Source: a virus. From it: DNA of 23,248 nt. The notes below the pieces were generated by a model. It saw only the letters and a list, made by a program, of their open reading frames with translations, was not told the origin of the DNA and did no database searches. The stretch lies in the IMG/VR virus record IMGVR_UViG_3300033145_002464, positions 1 to 23,248 of that record. The stretch is one strand, 5' to 3'. Both the position numbers and the translations under genes were made by a program. Within the stretch, counting starts at the first letter, position 1; each line of letters opens with the position of its first letter. Shown piece after piece: positions 6,591 to 13,676 of this stretch.

Positions 6591-8726
6591 ATGAATATAA
6601 AAAATATATACGAAAAATCTAAGAAGGCGATAAATAGATTAGTAAAGCCCGATATGGGTGAGATGTCTCACTCCGGAACTAATATATGGGGGATGGGGCA
6701 AACAGAAGTATACAACCCCGATTCCCTTGTTGGTAAGAAGGGACTGTCTATATATCGCAAAATGCAGCAACGAGACGGTCAAGTCAAGGCCGTATTCATG
6801 CTCAAAAAGCATGCCAGGCTATCGACCCCCTGGAAGATTAGGGCAGCTGATGAAGAAGATAAAGAGGCTGTGAGGCAAAAAGAGTTTATCGAACATTGCT
6901 TTTCTGAGATGGATGGTAGTATAAATAATTTTCTTCTCAAGATATGGAATGTTATGCGAGATGGTTATGCAGTGGCAGAGCTGAACTATAAGGTAATTGA
7001 GACCGGAGACTTTCAAGGTATGGTAGGATTGAAGAATATTAAAGTTAGAGCAGCTGAGGATTTTTCTTTTAAATGTGATGAATTTGGTAATATAGATGAG
7101 AAGGGTCTTATCGAAGGCAATACAACTAATTTGCCAATAAATAAATTTGTTATCGTATCTTACAATCCTTCAGATGATAATTCAGAGAGCTTATATGGTG
7201 AGTCAGATTTCCGAGCAGCTTACCGCTATTATTTTTCCAATGACATCCTGCAACGATTTTGGAATATATATCTCGAGAAATTTGGACAACCTACCATTGT
7301 GGGAAGATACCCTCCAGGGACAAAAAAAACAAAACAAGACGATTACCTTGAAATCCTAAAGAGTATACAATCTGATTCTGTTCTTGTAATGCCTCAGGCA
7401 CTTGAGGCTGAGTTCTTAGAGGCAGAAAGAAGAGGCGAGCCAGGATATAAAATTGCTTACGATACCAACAATAATATGATAGCACGAGCCTTATTAGTTG
7501 GGTCGCTGATTATGGACACCGGTGAGAAAGGCTCTTATGCTCTCTCGAAAACCCATTTTGATGTATTTATTTATGTGTTAAATTATCTTGGGGAAGAGAC
7601 CCAGGATACTATAATGCGGGAGCAAATTATCAAACGACTGATTGACTTCAATTTTCCCGACCCGAAATATCCTTACTTCGAATTTGAATCCCTAATAAAA
7701 GATGACCAGGAAGGTAAAGCTAAAATAGCCAAGATGTTAGTTGACGCCAGGTTGATTAATCCAGAGGAAGAATGGGTACGGGAATATTTAAAAATCCCCG
7801 CAAAAGAAAAGGATATTGTATTGCCAGAGCCAAAGAAGACGGGCGGAGAATTTACAGCGGATTTTACAGCTGGACTTTCCAGGCCATTGAACCAATATGA
7901 GAAGAAATGCAATTTTACAAGGATAATAAGCAACCTTGATAAATATGAAGCCAAAGCAAAAGAGGAGTTATCTAAGATAATTGAGAGGCAAAAAGAAACT
8001 TTAAAAAAGGCAATTGTAAAAGCTAAGATTATTGAGAATAATAATGCCAATGAAATAGAAAAATTACAGCTATCTTATGTAGGAGAATTTCGGGATACGA
8101 TACATAAATGGCTACAGGAGTTATGGCGGTATGGACATACAGAGGTACAAGCCGAGCTAAAACAATATAAGTATGTCGGTATATTGACAGGGAAGGCTAT
8201 GGAGAATCTCTTGAAGAATAAGTCTTTCCATATTGCCGGTATAGCGAGAGATGATATCTTAAAAGAAGCTAAAACTATATTATATTCTGGTGCAAAAAAT
8301 GGGCTGAGTGCCGATGAGATAATGTTCGAACTGGATAAATACTTCCAGCAATATATTGGAAGTCCAGGAATAGAGACAAGAGATGGCAAACTCCTGACTC
8401 CATATCACCTGGAAAATATTGTCCGGACTAATTTTTCCGATGCCTATAACCAGGGTCGATTAGATATGATGAGAGACCCCGATGTAAGAAGTGTAGTTAC
8501 CGGCGGAATGTTTTCGGCCGTGATGGATGATAGGACTACCCCTATTTGTCAGTCTCTTGATGGACAGGTTTTTGAGATAGGCGACCCTGACTTAGGACGA
8601 TTTACACCGCCATTACATTATCTTTGTCGGTCGACTGTCGTGCCAATTACAAAATATGAAACATTTAAGCCGATTACGCCCGAACTAAAGGCTCGAGCTT
8701 TACCCATGAAAGGGAAAAATTTCTAA
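6591..8726 (+). CDS. portal protein fused to Mu F-like minor head protein
   Basis: The N-terminal part (about 420 residues) matches the DUF935/Mu gp29-type portal, the ring through which DNA enters the head. Visible blocks include KKHARLSTPW, NVMRDGYAVAELNY, SLYGESDFRAAYRYY, and GSYALSKTHFDVF. A charged helical linker follows. The C-terminal part matches the Mu F/SPP1 gp7 head morphogenesis domain: NFSDAYNQGRLDMM (near 8432), then AVMDDRTTPIC (near 8518) and PPLHYLCRSTVVP (near 8606). In Mu these are two genes, so this is a fusion. I chose ATG 6591 because GAGGTG at 6582-6587 is well placed for it; GTG 6585 adds only two residues and would sit inside that site. A good promoter lies just upstream. 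Confidence 0.9.
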   Translation: MNIKNIYEKSKKAINRLVKPDMGEMSHSGTNIWGMGQTEVYNPDSLVGKKGLSIYRKMQQRDGQVKAVFMLKKHARLSTPWKIRAADEEDKEAVRQKEFIEHCFSEMDGSINNFLLKIWNVMRDGYAVAELNYKVIETGDFQGMVGLKNIKVRAAEDFSFKCDEFGNIDEKGLIEGNTTNLPINKFVIVSYNPSDDNSESLYGESDFRAAYRYYFSNDILQRFWNIYLEKFGQPTIVGRYPPGTKKTKQDDYLEILKSIQSDSVLVMPQALEAEFLEAERRGEPGYKIAYDTNNNMIARALLVGSLIMDTGEKGSYALSKTHFDVFIYVLNYLGEETQDTIMREQIIKRLIDFNFPDPKYPYFEFESLIKDDQEGKAKIAKMLVDARLINPEEEWVREYLKIPAKEKDIVLPEPKKTGGEFTADFTAGLSRPLNQYEKKCNFTRIISNLDKYEAKAKEELSKIIERQKETLKKAIVKAKIIENNNANEIEKLQLSYVGEFRDTIHKWLQELWRYGHTEVQAELKQYKYVGILTGKAMENLLKNKSFHIAGIARDDILKEAKTILYSGAKNGLSADEIMFELDKYFQQYIGSPGIETRDGKLLTPYHLENIVRTNFSDAYNQGRLDMMRDPDVRSVVTGGMFSAVMDDRTTPICQSLDGQVFEIGDPDLGRFTPPLHYLCRSTVVPITKYETFKPITPELKARALPMKGKNF

Positions 8727-8739
8727 AGGAGATAGTAAC

Positions 8740-10182
8740 ATGCCATATAAAGTACCGGGAAATATCCCCGGAGCCATAAAAGAAATGCCGAAGGAAGCCC
8801 AGGAAACCTGGGTGAAAATCTATAATAATGCCTGGGAGCAATACAAAGACAGAGCCGAAAGAGAGGCACTTGCAGCAGCTACCGCCTGGGCTGGCCTAAA
8901 ACGGGCAGGTTGGAAAAAGGATAAAGAAGGCAAATGGGTGAAGACTGAGGAGCAAGGTAACCTAACATCTATGGAGCAAGCAATGTGGAAAGCATATTCG
9001 CAGACTTATGAGCTGAATGACGTTGAAGTATTTGCTACTGGGGTATGGAATAATAATAAAATTACCGATGAAGACCTCGAAAATATTGTAAAAAATACTA
9101 ACGAAATAATAGATATATTGAAACCGAGGGTCAAGTTGGGTCACTCCGATGAACAGGAATTACTGCATAAGTCTGGTCTTCCTGCTGGTGGCTGGATAAC
9201 GAAATTGAAGCATGTGGGCGATAAAATACTTGTAAATATAAAAGAAGTGCCAAAAGTATTATATAACCTGATAAAGAACGGAGCATATAAACGAATATCA
9301 AGCGAGATATTATTTAATTATACAGAGCCATCTACAAAGAAGAAATATAATAGAGTGTTATCTGCTATAGCTTTTTTAGGTGGGGACTTACCGGCAGTAA
9401 CAAACTTAAAGGATATTGCTGCCCTATATAATACCGATAAAGAAGCTCAAATAATTATATATCAAAAAGCAGAAAAATATAATTGTGAATGCATTAAATG
9501 TAATTATAAGATGACTTCCGATAAACATTGTGATGAATTAACATGTCCCGAATGTGGCGGGCAAATGAGAAGGGTCGAACGTCCCGGTCCGGGGCAACCA
9601 CATATAGAAAAATCTAAAGAAAGGAAGGTATATATTATGCCAAACGGAGTAAAAGTAACCGAGGTCGAAGGTAAAAGGTTTGTTGCAGTAGAAGATTTTG
9701 AAAAGTTAGAGAAGGAAAAGGAAACATCTGATGACTATAAAGTAAAATTTGAAGCAGAAGCAAAGAAAGCTAAAGCAAAAGAAGCCGAACTTGCTAAGAT
9801 TGTGAGCGAAAAACGGTCTGCTGAAATCAAGACTTTTATCGAATCTAATTGTTCAGAATCCAACATGCGATTTTTTCCCAAACAAAAAGAAGTAATAATG
9901 GCTCTTATGGAGTCTACTTCTGATGAAAAAAAGATTAAATTTACTGTTAATAAAAAAGAAACTGAGTTATCACAGCGGGAATTGCTCACTAAATTCATTG
10001 AATTACAGCCTGATTTTTCACAATCTATCTTTGCAGAATTAAGCAAAGATGGAGAGCATAAAAATGATGATGGCAAGAGTGATAATGATAAGAAGATTGA
10101 AAAGTATATGGCCGAGAATAAAGATGTAAGTTACCGTGATGCGGTGCTTGCTTGCGTAGAAGATACTGAAGAAGAAAAATAA
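8740..10182 (+). CDS. capsid maturation protease-scaffold protein with ChaB-like N-terminus and zinc ribbon
   Basis: Four parts are visible in 480 residues. Residues 1-66 look like a ChaB-type domain (MPYKVPGNIPGAIKEMP, AWEQYKD, AAATAWAGLKR, GKWVK). Residues 95-230 resemble the Mu I-type prohead protease, with VKLGHSD (His135) and RISSEI (Ser187/188) as candidate catalytic residues. Residues 249-272 form a zinc ribbon (CECIKC ... CPEC). From about 310 a Glu/Lys/Ala-rich coiled coil looks like a scaffold. An internal in-frame ATG with a strong ribosome binding site at residue 300 should release the scaffold as a separate protein. The gene lies between the portal and decoration/capsid genes, the normal place for a protease-scaffold. 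The ribosome binding site is AAAGGAG at 8724-8730. Confidence 0.82.
   Translation: MPYKVPGNIPGAIKEMPKEAQETWVKIYNNAWEQYKDRAEREALAAATAWAGLKRAGWKKDKEGKWVKTEEQGNLTSMEQAMWKAYSQTYELNDVEVFATGVWNNNKITDEDLENIVKNTNEIIDILKPRVKLGHSDEQELLHKSGLPAGGWITKLKHVGDKILVNIKEVPKVLYNLIKNGAYKRISSEILFNYTEPSTKKKYNRVLSAIAFLGGDLPAVTNLKDIAALYNTDKEAQIIIYQKAEKYNCECIKCNYKMTSDKHCDELTCPECGGQMRRVERPGPGQPHIEKSKERKVYIMPNGVKVTEVEGKRFVAVEDFEKLEKEKETSDDYKVKFEAEAKKAKAKEAELAKIVSEKRSAEIKTFIESNCSESNMRFFPKQKEVIMALMESTSDEKKIKFTVNKKETELSQRELLTKFIELQPDFSQSIFAELSKDGEHKNDDGKSDNDKKIEKYMAENKDVSYRDAVLACVEDTEEEK
9621..10182 (+). CDS. internal start for a separate scaffolding protein (nested, same frame)
   Basis: AAGGAAGG at 9621-9628 lies 8 bases before an in-frame ATG at 9637, inside the protease gene at residue 300. 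The coding part of this entry is 9637-10182, giving 181 residues that begin MPNGVKVTEVEGKRF and continue into a coiled coil rich in Glu, Lys and Ala. Mu (I/Z) and lambda (C/Nu3) make their scaffolds from nested in-frame starts in the same way. The motif placement between the zinc ribbon and the coiled coil is what a scaffold-only product would need. Expression is inferred. Confidence 0.65.
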
Positions 10183-10221
10183 TAAAATGATAAACAATAA
10201 ACCGAAAAGAGGTGTTAAATA

Positions 10222-10608
10222 ATGAGTCAATCTGCTGGAGTACAAGATTTAACTTTTAAAGCTGCTGAAGATCTTAGCTCTGCACAGTTTTATTTTGTGA
10301 GCCTTGATGCCGATGGCAAAGTACAGGCTTGTGGAGCTAATGGGCTGGCAATAGGAATATTGCAGAATGCCCCTGACGCAGAAGATAAAGCAGCACTCGT
10401 AAGATTGCTGGGAACATCAAAATTAGTAATGAACGAAACTTGTGATGAAGGAGAATGGATAACTTCTACTGCAAGCGGTGATGGAGAAGTTGCAGACGCT
10501 GCTGATGAATATTGTGGTGCAATAGCACTCGAAGCAGCCACTGCACAGGATGATATTATAGAAGTTCTCATAATTCATGGATATACTCCTGTTACACATG
10601 CTGCATAA
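10222..10608 (+). CDS. capsid decoration (head stabilisation) protein
   Basis: This 128 aa protein fits the DUF2190/gpD-like decoration proteins that bind the outside of the mature capsid. The pattern is clear: an N-terminal GVQDLTFKAAEDLSSAQF, then AIGILQNAP, VRLLGTSKLVMNETCDEGEW, and GAIALEAATAQDDIIEVLI, all short beta strands, and length as expected. It lies directly before the major capsid gene. The ribosome binding site is AAGAGGTG at 10207-10214. It is Ala-rich and clearly less AT-rich than the early genes, as expected for an abundant structural protein. Confidence 0.83.
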   Translation: MSQSAGVQDLTFKAAEDLSSAQFYFVSLDADGKVQACGANGLAIGILQNAPDAEDKAALVRLLGTSKLVMNETCDEGEWITSTASGDGEVADAADEYCGAIALEAATAQDDIIEVLIIHGYTPVTHAA

Positions 10609-10640
10609 AAAAATATAAAAAGAAAGTTGAGGTGATATAA

Positions 10641-11564
10641 ATGCCAGACGTAGCGAATGTACACACTGACAAAATACTGAGTAATATATCCGAGATGTAT
10701 CGAAACGCTGCTTTCGTAGGTCTTGAAATGTTACCAGTCGTAAAAGTAAAAAAAGAAAGTGACAAATATTATAAATATAACTCGAAAGCCGATAGGTTTA
10801 GAGTACCGAATAATTTAAGAGCTCCAAAATCCGATAGTAAAACTGTAGATTGGAAGGTTACAACCGATACCTATAGTTGCAATGAATATGCACTAAATGA
10901 CCTTATCGATGATAGGGAAAAGAACAATGCAGATAAACCTCTCAATATGAAAGTCGATACTGTTGAATTTTTAACCGACTTAAATTTACTCGCACAGGAA
11001 AAAAGAATTGTCGATATGCTTACCGATGAGACAGTCCTGACCAGTTATAATGCTCTTACAGGGACAGACCAATGGTCAGATTACACAAATTCCGACCCTG
11101 TTGGGGATATCGAGACTGGACGAAATACTATTCATGGAAAAATCTTCAAAATGCCTAACACTCTATTATTAGGACTTGAAGTATATAGCCAATTGAAGCA
11201 CCATCCTGATGTAATTGACCGCTTTAAATATGTGTCAAAGGGGATAATTACTCCCGAAATGCTCGCAGATTTATTCGAAGTGGAAAAGGTTATAATTGGA
11301 AAAGCCGGATATAACACAGCAAATGAAGGACAGACCGCAAGCTATAGTTATTTATGGGGCAAAAATGCAATATTAGCTTATGTAGAAAAAGCTCCAGGAA
11401 TAAAGAAATTTAGTCTCGGCTATACCTTTAAGGTTGGACAGAACAAAACACGTACCGCAAGAATAGAGACAAAACATAGTGATTGGATTGAAGTAGGACA
11501 GATACAGGATGAAGAAATTGTATCCGTAGATTGCGGATACCTTATTCAGACTGCTGTAGCTTAG
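10641..11564 (+). CDS. major capsid protein
   Basis: The 307 aa protein should form the icosahedral shell. Family features visible are the N-terminal FVGLEMLPVVKVKKESDKYYKY, then FRVPNNLRAP, EYALNDLIDDREKNNADKP, WSDYTNSDPVGDIE, MPNTLLLGLEVYSQLKHHPDVIDRF, and a C-terminal VIIGKAGYNT...YLWGKNAILAY. This is an HK97-fold type capsid protein of the kind found with DUF935 portals and DUF2190 decoration proteins. There is no N-terminal scaffold region; scaffolding is supplied by the upstream protease-scaffold gene. The ribosome binding site is GAGGTGAT at 10630-10637. The gene is followed by a GC-rich hairpin. Confidence 0.9.
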   Translation: MPDVANVHTDKILSNISEMYRNAAFVGLEMLPVVKVKKESDKYYKYNSKADRFRVPNNLRAPKSDSKTVDWKVTTDTYSCNEYALNDLIDDREKNNADKPLNMKVDTVEFLTDLNLLAQEKRIVDMLTDETVLTSYNALTGTDQWSDYTNSDPVGDIETGRNTIHGKIFKMPNTLLLGLEVYSQLKHHPDVIDRFKYVSKGIITPEMLADLFEVEKVIIGKAGYNTANEGQTASYSYLWGKNAILAYVEKAPGIKKFSLGYTFKVGQNKTRTARIETKHSDWIEVGQIQDEEIVSVDCGYLIQTAVA

Positions 11565-11585
11565 TAACAACTGAGAAAAGCAACG

Positions 11586-11609
11586 GGGAGGGGGTTTATG
11601 CTCCCTCCC
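11586..11609 (+). other. GC-rich hairpin after the major capsid gene
   Basis: GGGAGGG (11586-11592) pairs perfectly with CCCTCCC (11603-11609). The stem extends inward by a G-T and a G-C pair around a 6-base loop. On the + strand it is followed by ATAAAAAAG rather than a run of T, so it is not a standard terminator. It could protect the 3' end of capsid mRNA, mark a processing site or partly reduce read-through, giving more capsid protein than downstream products. Confidence 0.55.
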
Positions 11610-11640
11610 ATAAAAAAGATTAAAAAAGGAGATTTATATT

Positions 11641-12045
11641 ATGGGAATTGATAAATTTAGAAGGAAAGTAGTATTTAAAGGTGATATTGCTGCACATGAT
11701 GATATCACTATGAAAGAGGCTAAAAATATCATTGCTGGCACTACTACTGGATCAAAAATAGGAACTGCTGTTACGCAGAAATTAGCATTTTGGGGTAAAA
11801 CTCCTATAGTCCAGCCTGCCAGTGCTGACCAAGCTGACCCAGGAGCCATAACAGGCGTAGGCGATAATACAGGAACAGCAGGAGCAGGATTATCTCTTAT
11901 AGGAGATACTACTTCTGTTAATCAGGCAGCTAATATAATGAATGACTTTAAAGCCGTTCAAGAAGATATTGCAGCTTTAGATACCTTATTAACGGCGATT
12001 AGGACTGCTTTAGTAAATGCGGGAATAATGAAAGGTGCTGTCTAA
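11641..12045 (+). CDS. putative head-fibre-like or small virion structural protein
   Basis: This is a 134 aa protein. The N-terminal part (FRRKVVFKGDIAAHDDITM) looks like a beta-rich attachment domain. The middle (GSKIGTAVTQKLAFWGKTPIVQP, about 37-59) is a motif I associate with phage head fibre and tail structural proteins. A Gly/Ala-rich linker follows, and a C-terminal helix (NIMNDFKAVQEDIAALDTL ... LVNAGIMKG) suggests trimerisation. It has an AAAGGAG ribosome binding site and lies in the head module after the capsid gene. The role is inferred from motif and position only. Confidence 0.6.
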   Translation: MGIDKFRRKVVFKGDIAAHDDITMKEAKNIIAGTTTGSKIGTAVTQKLAFWGKTPIVQPASADQADPGAITGVGDNTGTAGAGLSLIGDTTSVNQAANIMNDFKAVQEDIAALDTLLTAIRTALVNAGIMKGAV

Positions 12046-12060
12046 ACAAAGGAGTAGCTT

Positions 12061-12528
12061 ATGGCTTTTTGTGAATCAAGCGATATACTAACAAATATAA
12101 ATATGGCAACTGCAGATGTGCCTTCTACCTTAATGGCAAAGGCAATAATAAAAGGGGACGCTGAAATAAGAGCTGCATTTAGTACGGAATTACTTGCCGC
12201 AATAGATGCAGCTGACCCCCTTCCAGCAATTATAAAATCTTTGGCGGAAGATATTGCTTCCTATTTTGTTATGAGGGGACTATATGCTGGGAATGATGGC
12301 AGTATAAACGATTGGATTGACCGTTATCGAAGTGCGAGAGCAACCTTGAAGGCGATAGCAGATGGCACGATGCAAATTGAAGGAATCGATATAGATAATT
12401 CCTCTGATATGGGCAGCCTATTATCGAGCACAAAAGACTATAAATCTACTTTTGATGAACGAGATGAGACTGACTGGGGAGTTGATTATGACAAAATAGA
12501 TGATTTGGATAGTGAAGCAGATGGCTAA
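12061..12528 (+). CDS. head-tail connector, gp36-like (DUF1320-like)
   Basis: A 155 aa, mostly helical, acidic protein. It follows the gp36/DUF1320 pattern: an early MAKAIIKGDAEIRAAFSTEL helix, then PLPAIIKSLAEDIASYFVMRG, a loop, and WIDRYRSARATLKAIADGTMQI. Proteins of this type complete the portal ring and prepare it for tail joining. The tail end is very Asp-rich (DYDKIDDLDSEADG), longer than I would expect. It overlaps the next gene by 8 bases, and its order among the head completion genes matches Mu-like phages. Confidence 0.75.
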   Translation: MAFCESSDILTNINMATADVPSTLMAKAIIKGDAEIRAAFSTELLAAIDAADPLPAIIKSLAEDIASYFVMRGLYAGNDGSINDWIDRYRSARATLKAIADGTMQIEGIDIDNSSDMGSLLSSTKDYKSTFDERDETDWGVDYDKIDDLDSEADG

Positions 12529-12982
12529 AAGTACATTTGTTAGTTTTGATATTCGAGGTAGAGAAGAATTGAAAGCTCTGTTCAATCGGGCAGGAAAAAA
12601 AGCTGATAACTTGAGAGTCCCCTTAAAGCAAGCAGGGCAATTAATGATGGGTTCTATCGATAAGAACTTCCGGGCAGAGGGCAGACCGACAAAGTGGAGT
12701 CCATTATCGGAAATGACTTTGTCCATGAGAAGGAAACATGGTAGGGGAGCTAAGATATTACAAGATACGGGCAAGGGTAAAACATCCATTACACCGAAAA
12801 TAGTAAGCAATAAAGTACTAAAAATTGGTACTGATGTAAAATATATGGCAATACACCAGACCGGCAGGACGATTAGAAGGAATATTAAGATACCTAAACG
12901 GACATTCCTATTATTTCAGGAAGATGACGACAAGAATATAGTTAATATTTTTGCCGAATATCTGGAGGAAATTATTAAATGA
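12521..12982 (+). CDS. virion morphogenesis / tail completion protein (Mu gpG-like)
   Basis: The likely start is ATG 12521 (MAKSTFVSFDIRG, 153 aa); the frame is open from 12500. Motifs fit the Mu G-type virion morphogenesis family: MMGSIDKNFRAEGRPTKWSPL (about 42-62), then ILQDTGKGKTSI, KIGTDVKYMAIHQTG, and RTFLLF. The protein is basic and probably acts at the head-tail junction. Its stop overlaps the ATG of the next gene (ATGA at 12979-12982) and its start overlaps the previous gene, so the three genes are translationally linked. Confidence 0.83.
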   Translation: MAKSTFVSFDIRGREELKALFNRAGKKADNLRVPLKQAGQLMMGSIDKNFRAEGRPTKWSPLSEMTLSMRRKHGRGAKILQDTGKGKTSITPKIVSNKVLKIGTDVKYMAIHQTGRTIRRNIKIPKRTFLLFQEDDDKNIVNIFAEYLEEIIK

Positions 12983-13425
12983 AATTAGAGACGATTTTCA
13001 ATAAGGTAAAATCTATATTAGAAGCAGATACAACCCTTAGTACATACATAAAAAAGGTATATGCAGGAACTCGAAAGGACGTTCCAACCAACAATTTCCC
13101 CTGTATATTCTTAGAGCCGACAAAGGCACCGGAAAAACCGGTAACTATGCCACATGGATTGGAGATTGGATTCACAATAACCATCTTTGGTTATATAAAA
13201 ATATATGATATTGATAAGCAGATAGTCGGGGACGCTACAACCAAAGGTATACTGGATGTTAACTTTGATATTAAGAAAGCATTAGGAGCGAACGAGACCT
13301 TAGATGGAGAATGTATTAATTTTGAATTTTTAGATACACGATTTACCTTTGATAGTTATCCTTTTCGGGGGGTCGAAATAGATATGGAAGTTATATTAAG
13401 GCAGAATTTTGTTACAAGATTATAA
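12979..13425 (+). CDS. putative tail terminator / head-tail joining protein
   Basis: This 148 aa protein has an alpha-beta pattern: an N-terminal helix (FNKVKSILEADTTL), then VYAGTRKDVPTNNFPCIFLEP, long strands (GFTITIFGYIKIYD), a helix, and a C-terminal RGVEIDMEVIL strand. This matches the general shape of tail terminator or head-tail joining proteins that stop tail growth. Position between the gpG-like gene and the tail tube gene supports it. No single diagnostic motif is seen, so the call rests on layout and neighbours. Confidence 0.6.
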   Translation: MKLETIFNKVKSILEADTTLSTYIKKVYAGTRKDVPTNNFPCIFLEPTKAPEKPVTMPHGLEIGFTITIFGYIKIYDIDKQIVGDATTKGILDVNFDIKKALGANETLDGECINFEFLDTRFTFDSYPFRGVEIDMEVILRQNFVTRL

Positions 13426-13442
13426 AGAAATGAGGTGATGTT

Positions 13443-13676
13443 ATGAAATTAAAATATATTATGAACACCGAAATGTGGGTAGTCGGTGCAGGGGTGTTCA
13501 AGCGGGGTCAAATCACTGACGAAAAAGACCCTAAAAAAGTTGAGAAATTATTAAAAACAGGGATGTTTAGAAAAGTTGAACCTGTGAAAAAAACTACTAC
13601 TATTAAATTAGAGAAATTAGTTAAACCAAGAAAAATTAAGATAAAAAAATCTAAAAAGAAAGGAGATGATAAATAA
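13443..13676 (+). CDS. small Lys-rich phage protein (77 aa)
   Basis: The ribosome binding site GAGGTGATG leads into ATG 13443. The N-terminal half contains MWVVGAGVFKRGQI, a short beta hairpin often seen in small proteins of this gene position. The C-terminal third is strongly basic, with Lys making up about half the residues (KIKIKKSKKKGDDK). The stop overlaps the next start (TAATG at 13674-13678). The charge suggests binding to nucleic acid or to an acidic protein partner, but no function is known. Confidence 0.55.
   Translation: MKLKYIMNTEMWVVGAGVFKRGQITDEKDPKKVEKLLKTGMFRKVEPVKKTTTIKLEKLVKPRKIKIKKSKKKGDDK

Noticed and set aside
7673-8389. Reverse-strand open frames of 125 and 104 codons opposite the portal gene
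   Set aside because: Both mirror the strongly supported portal/minor head reading frame and show no recognisable protein features.
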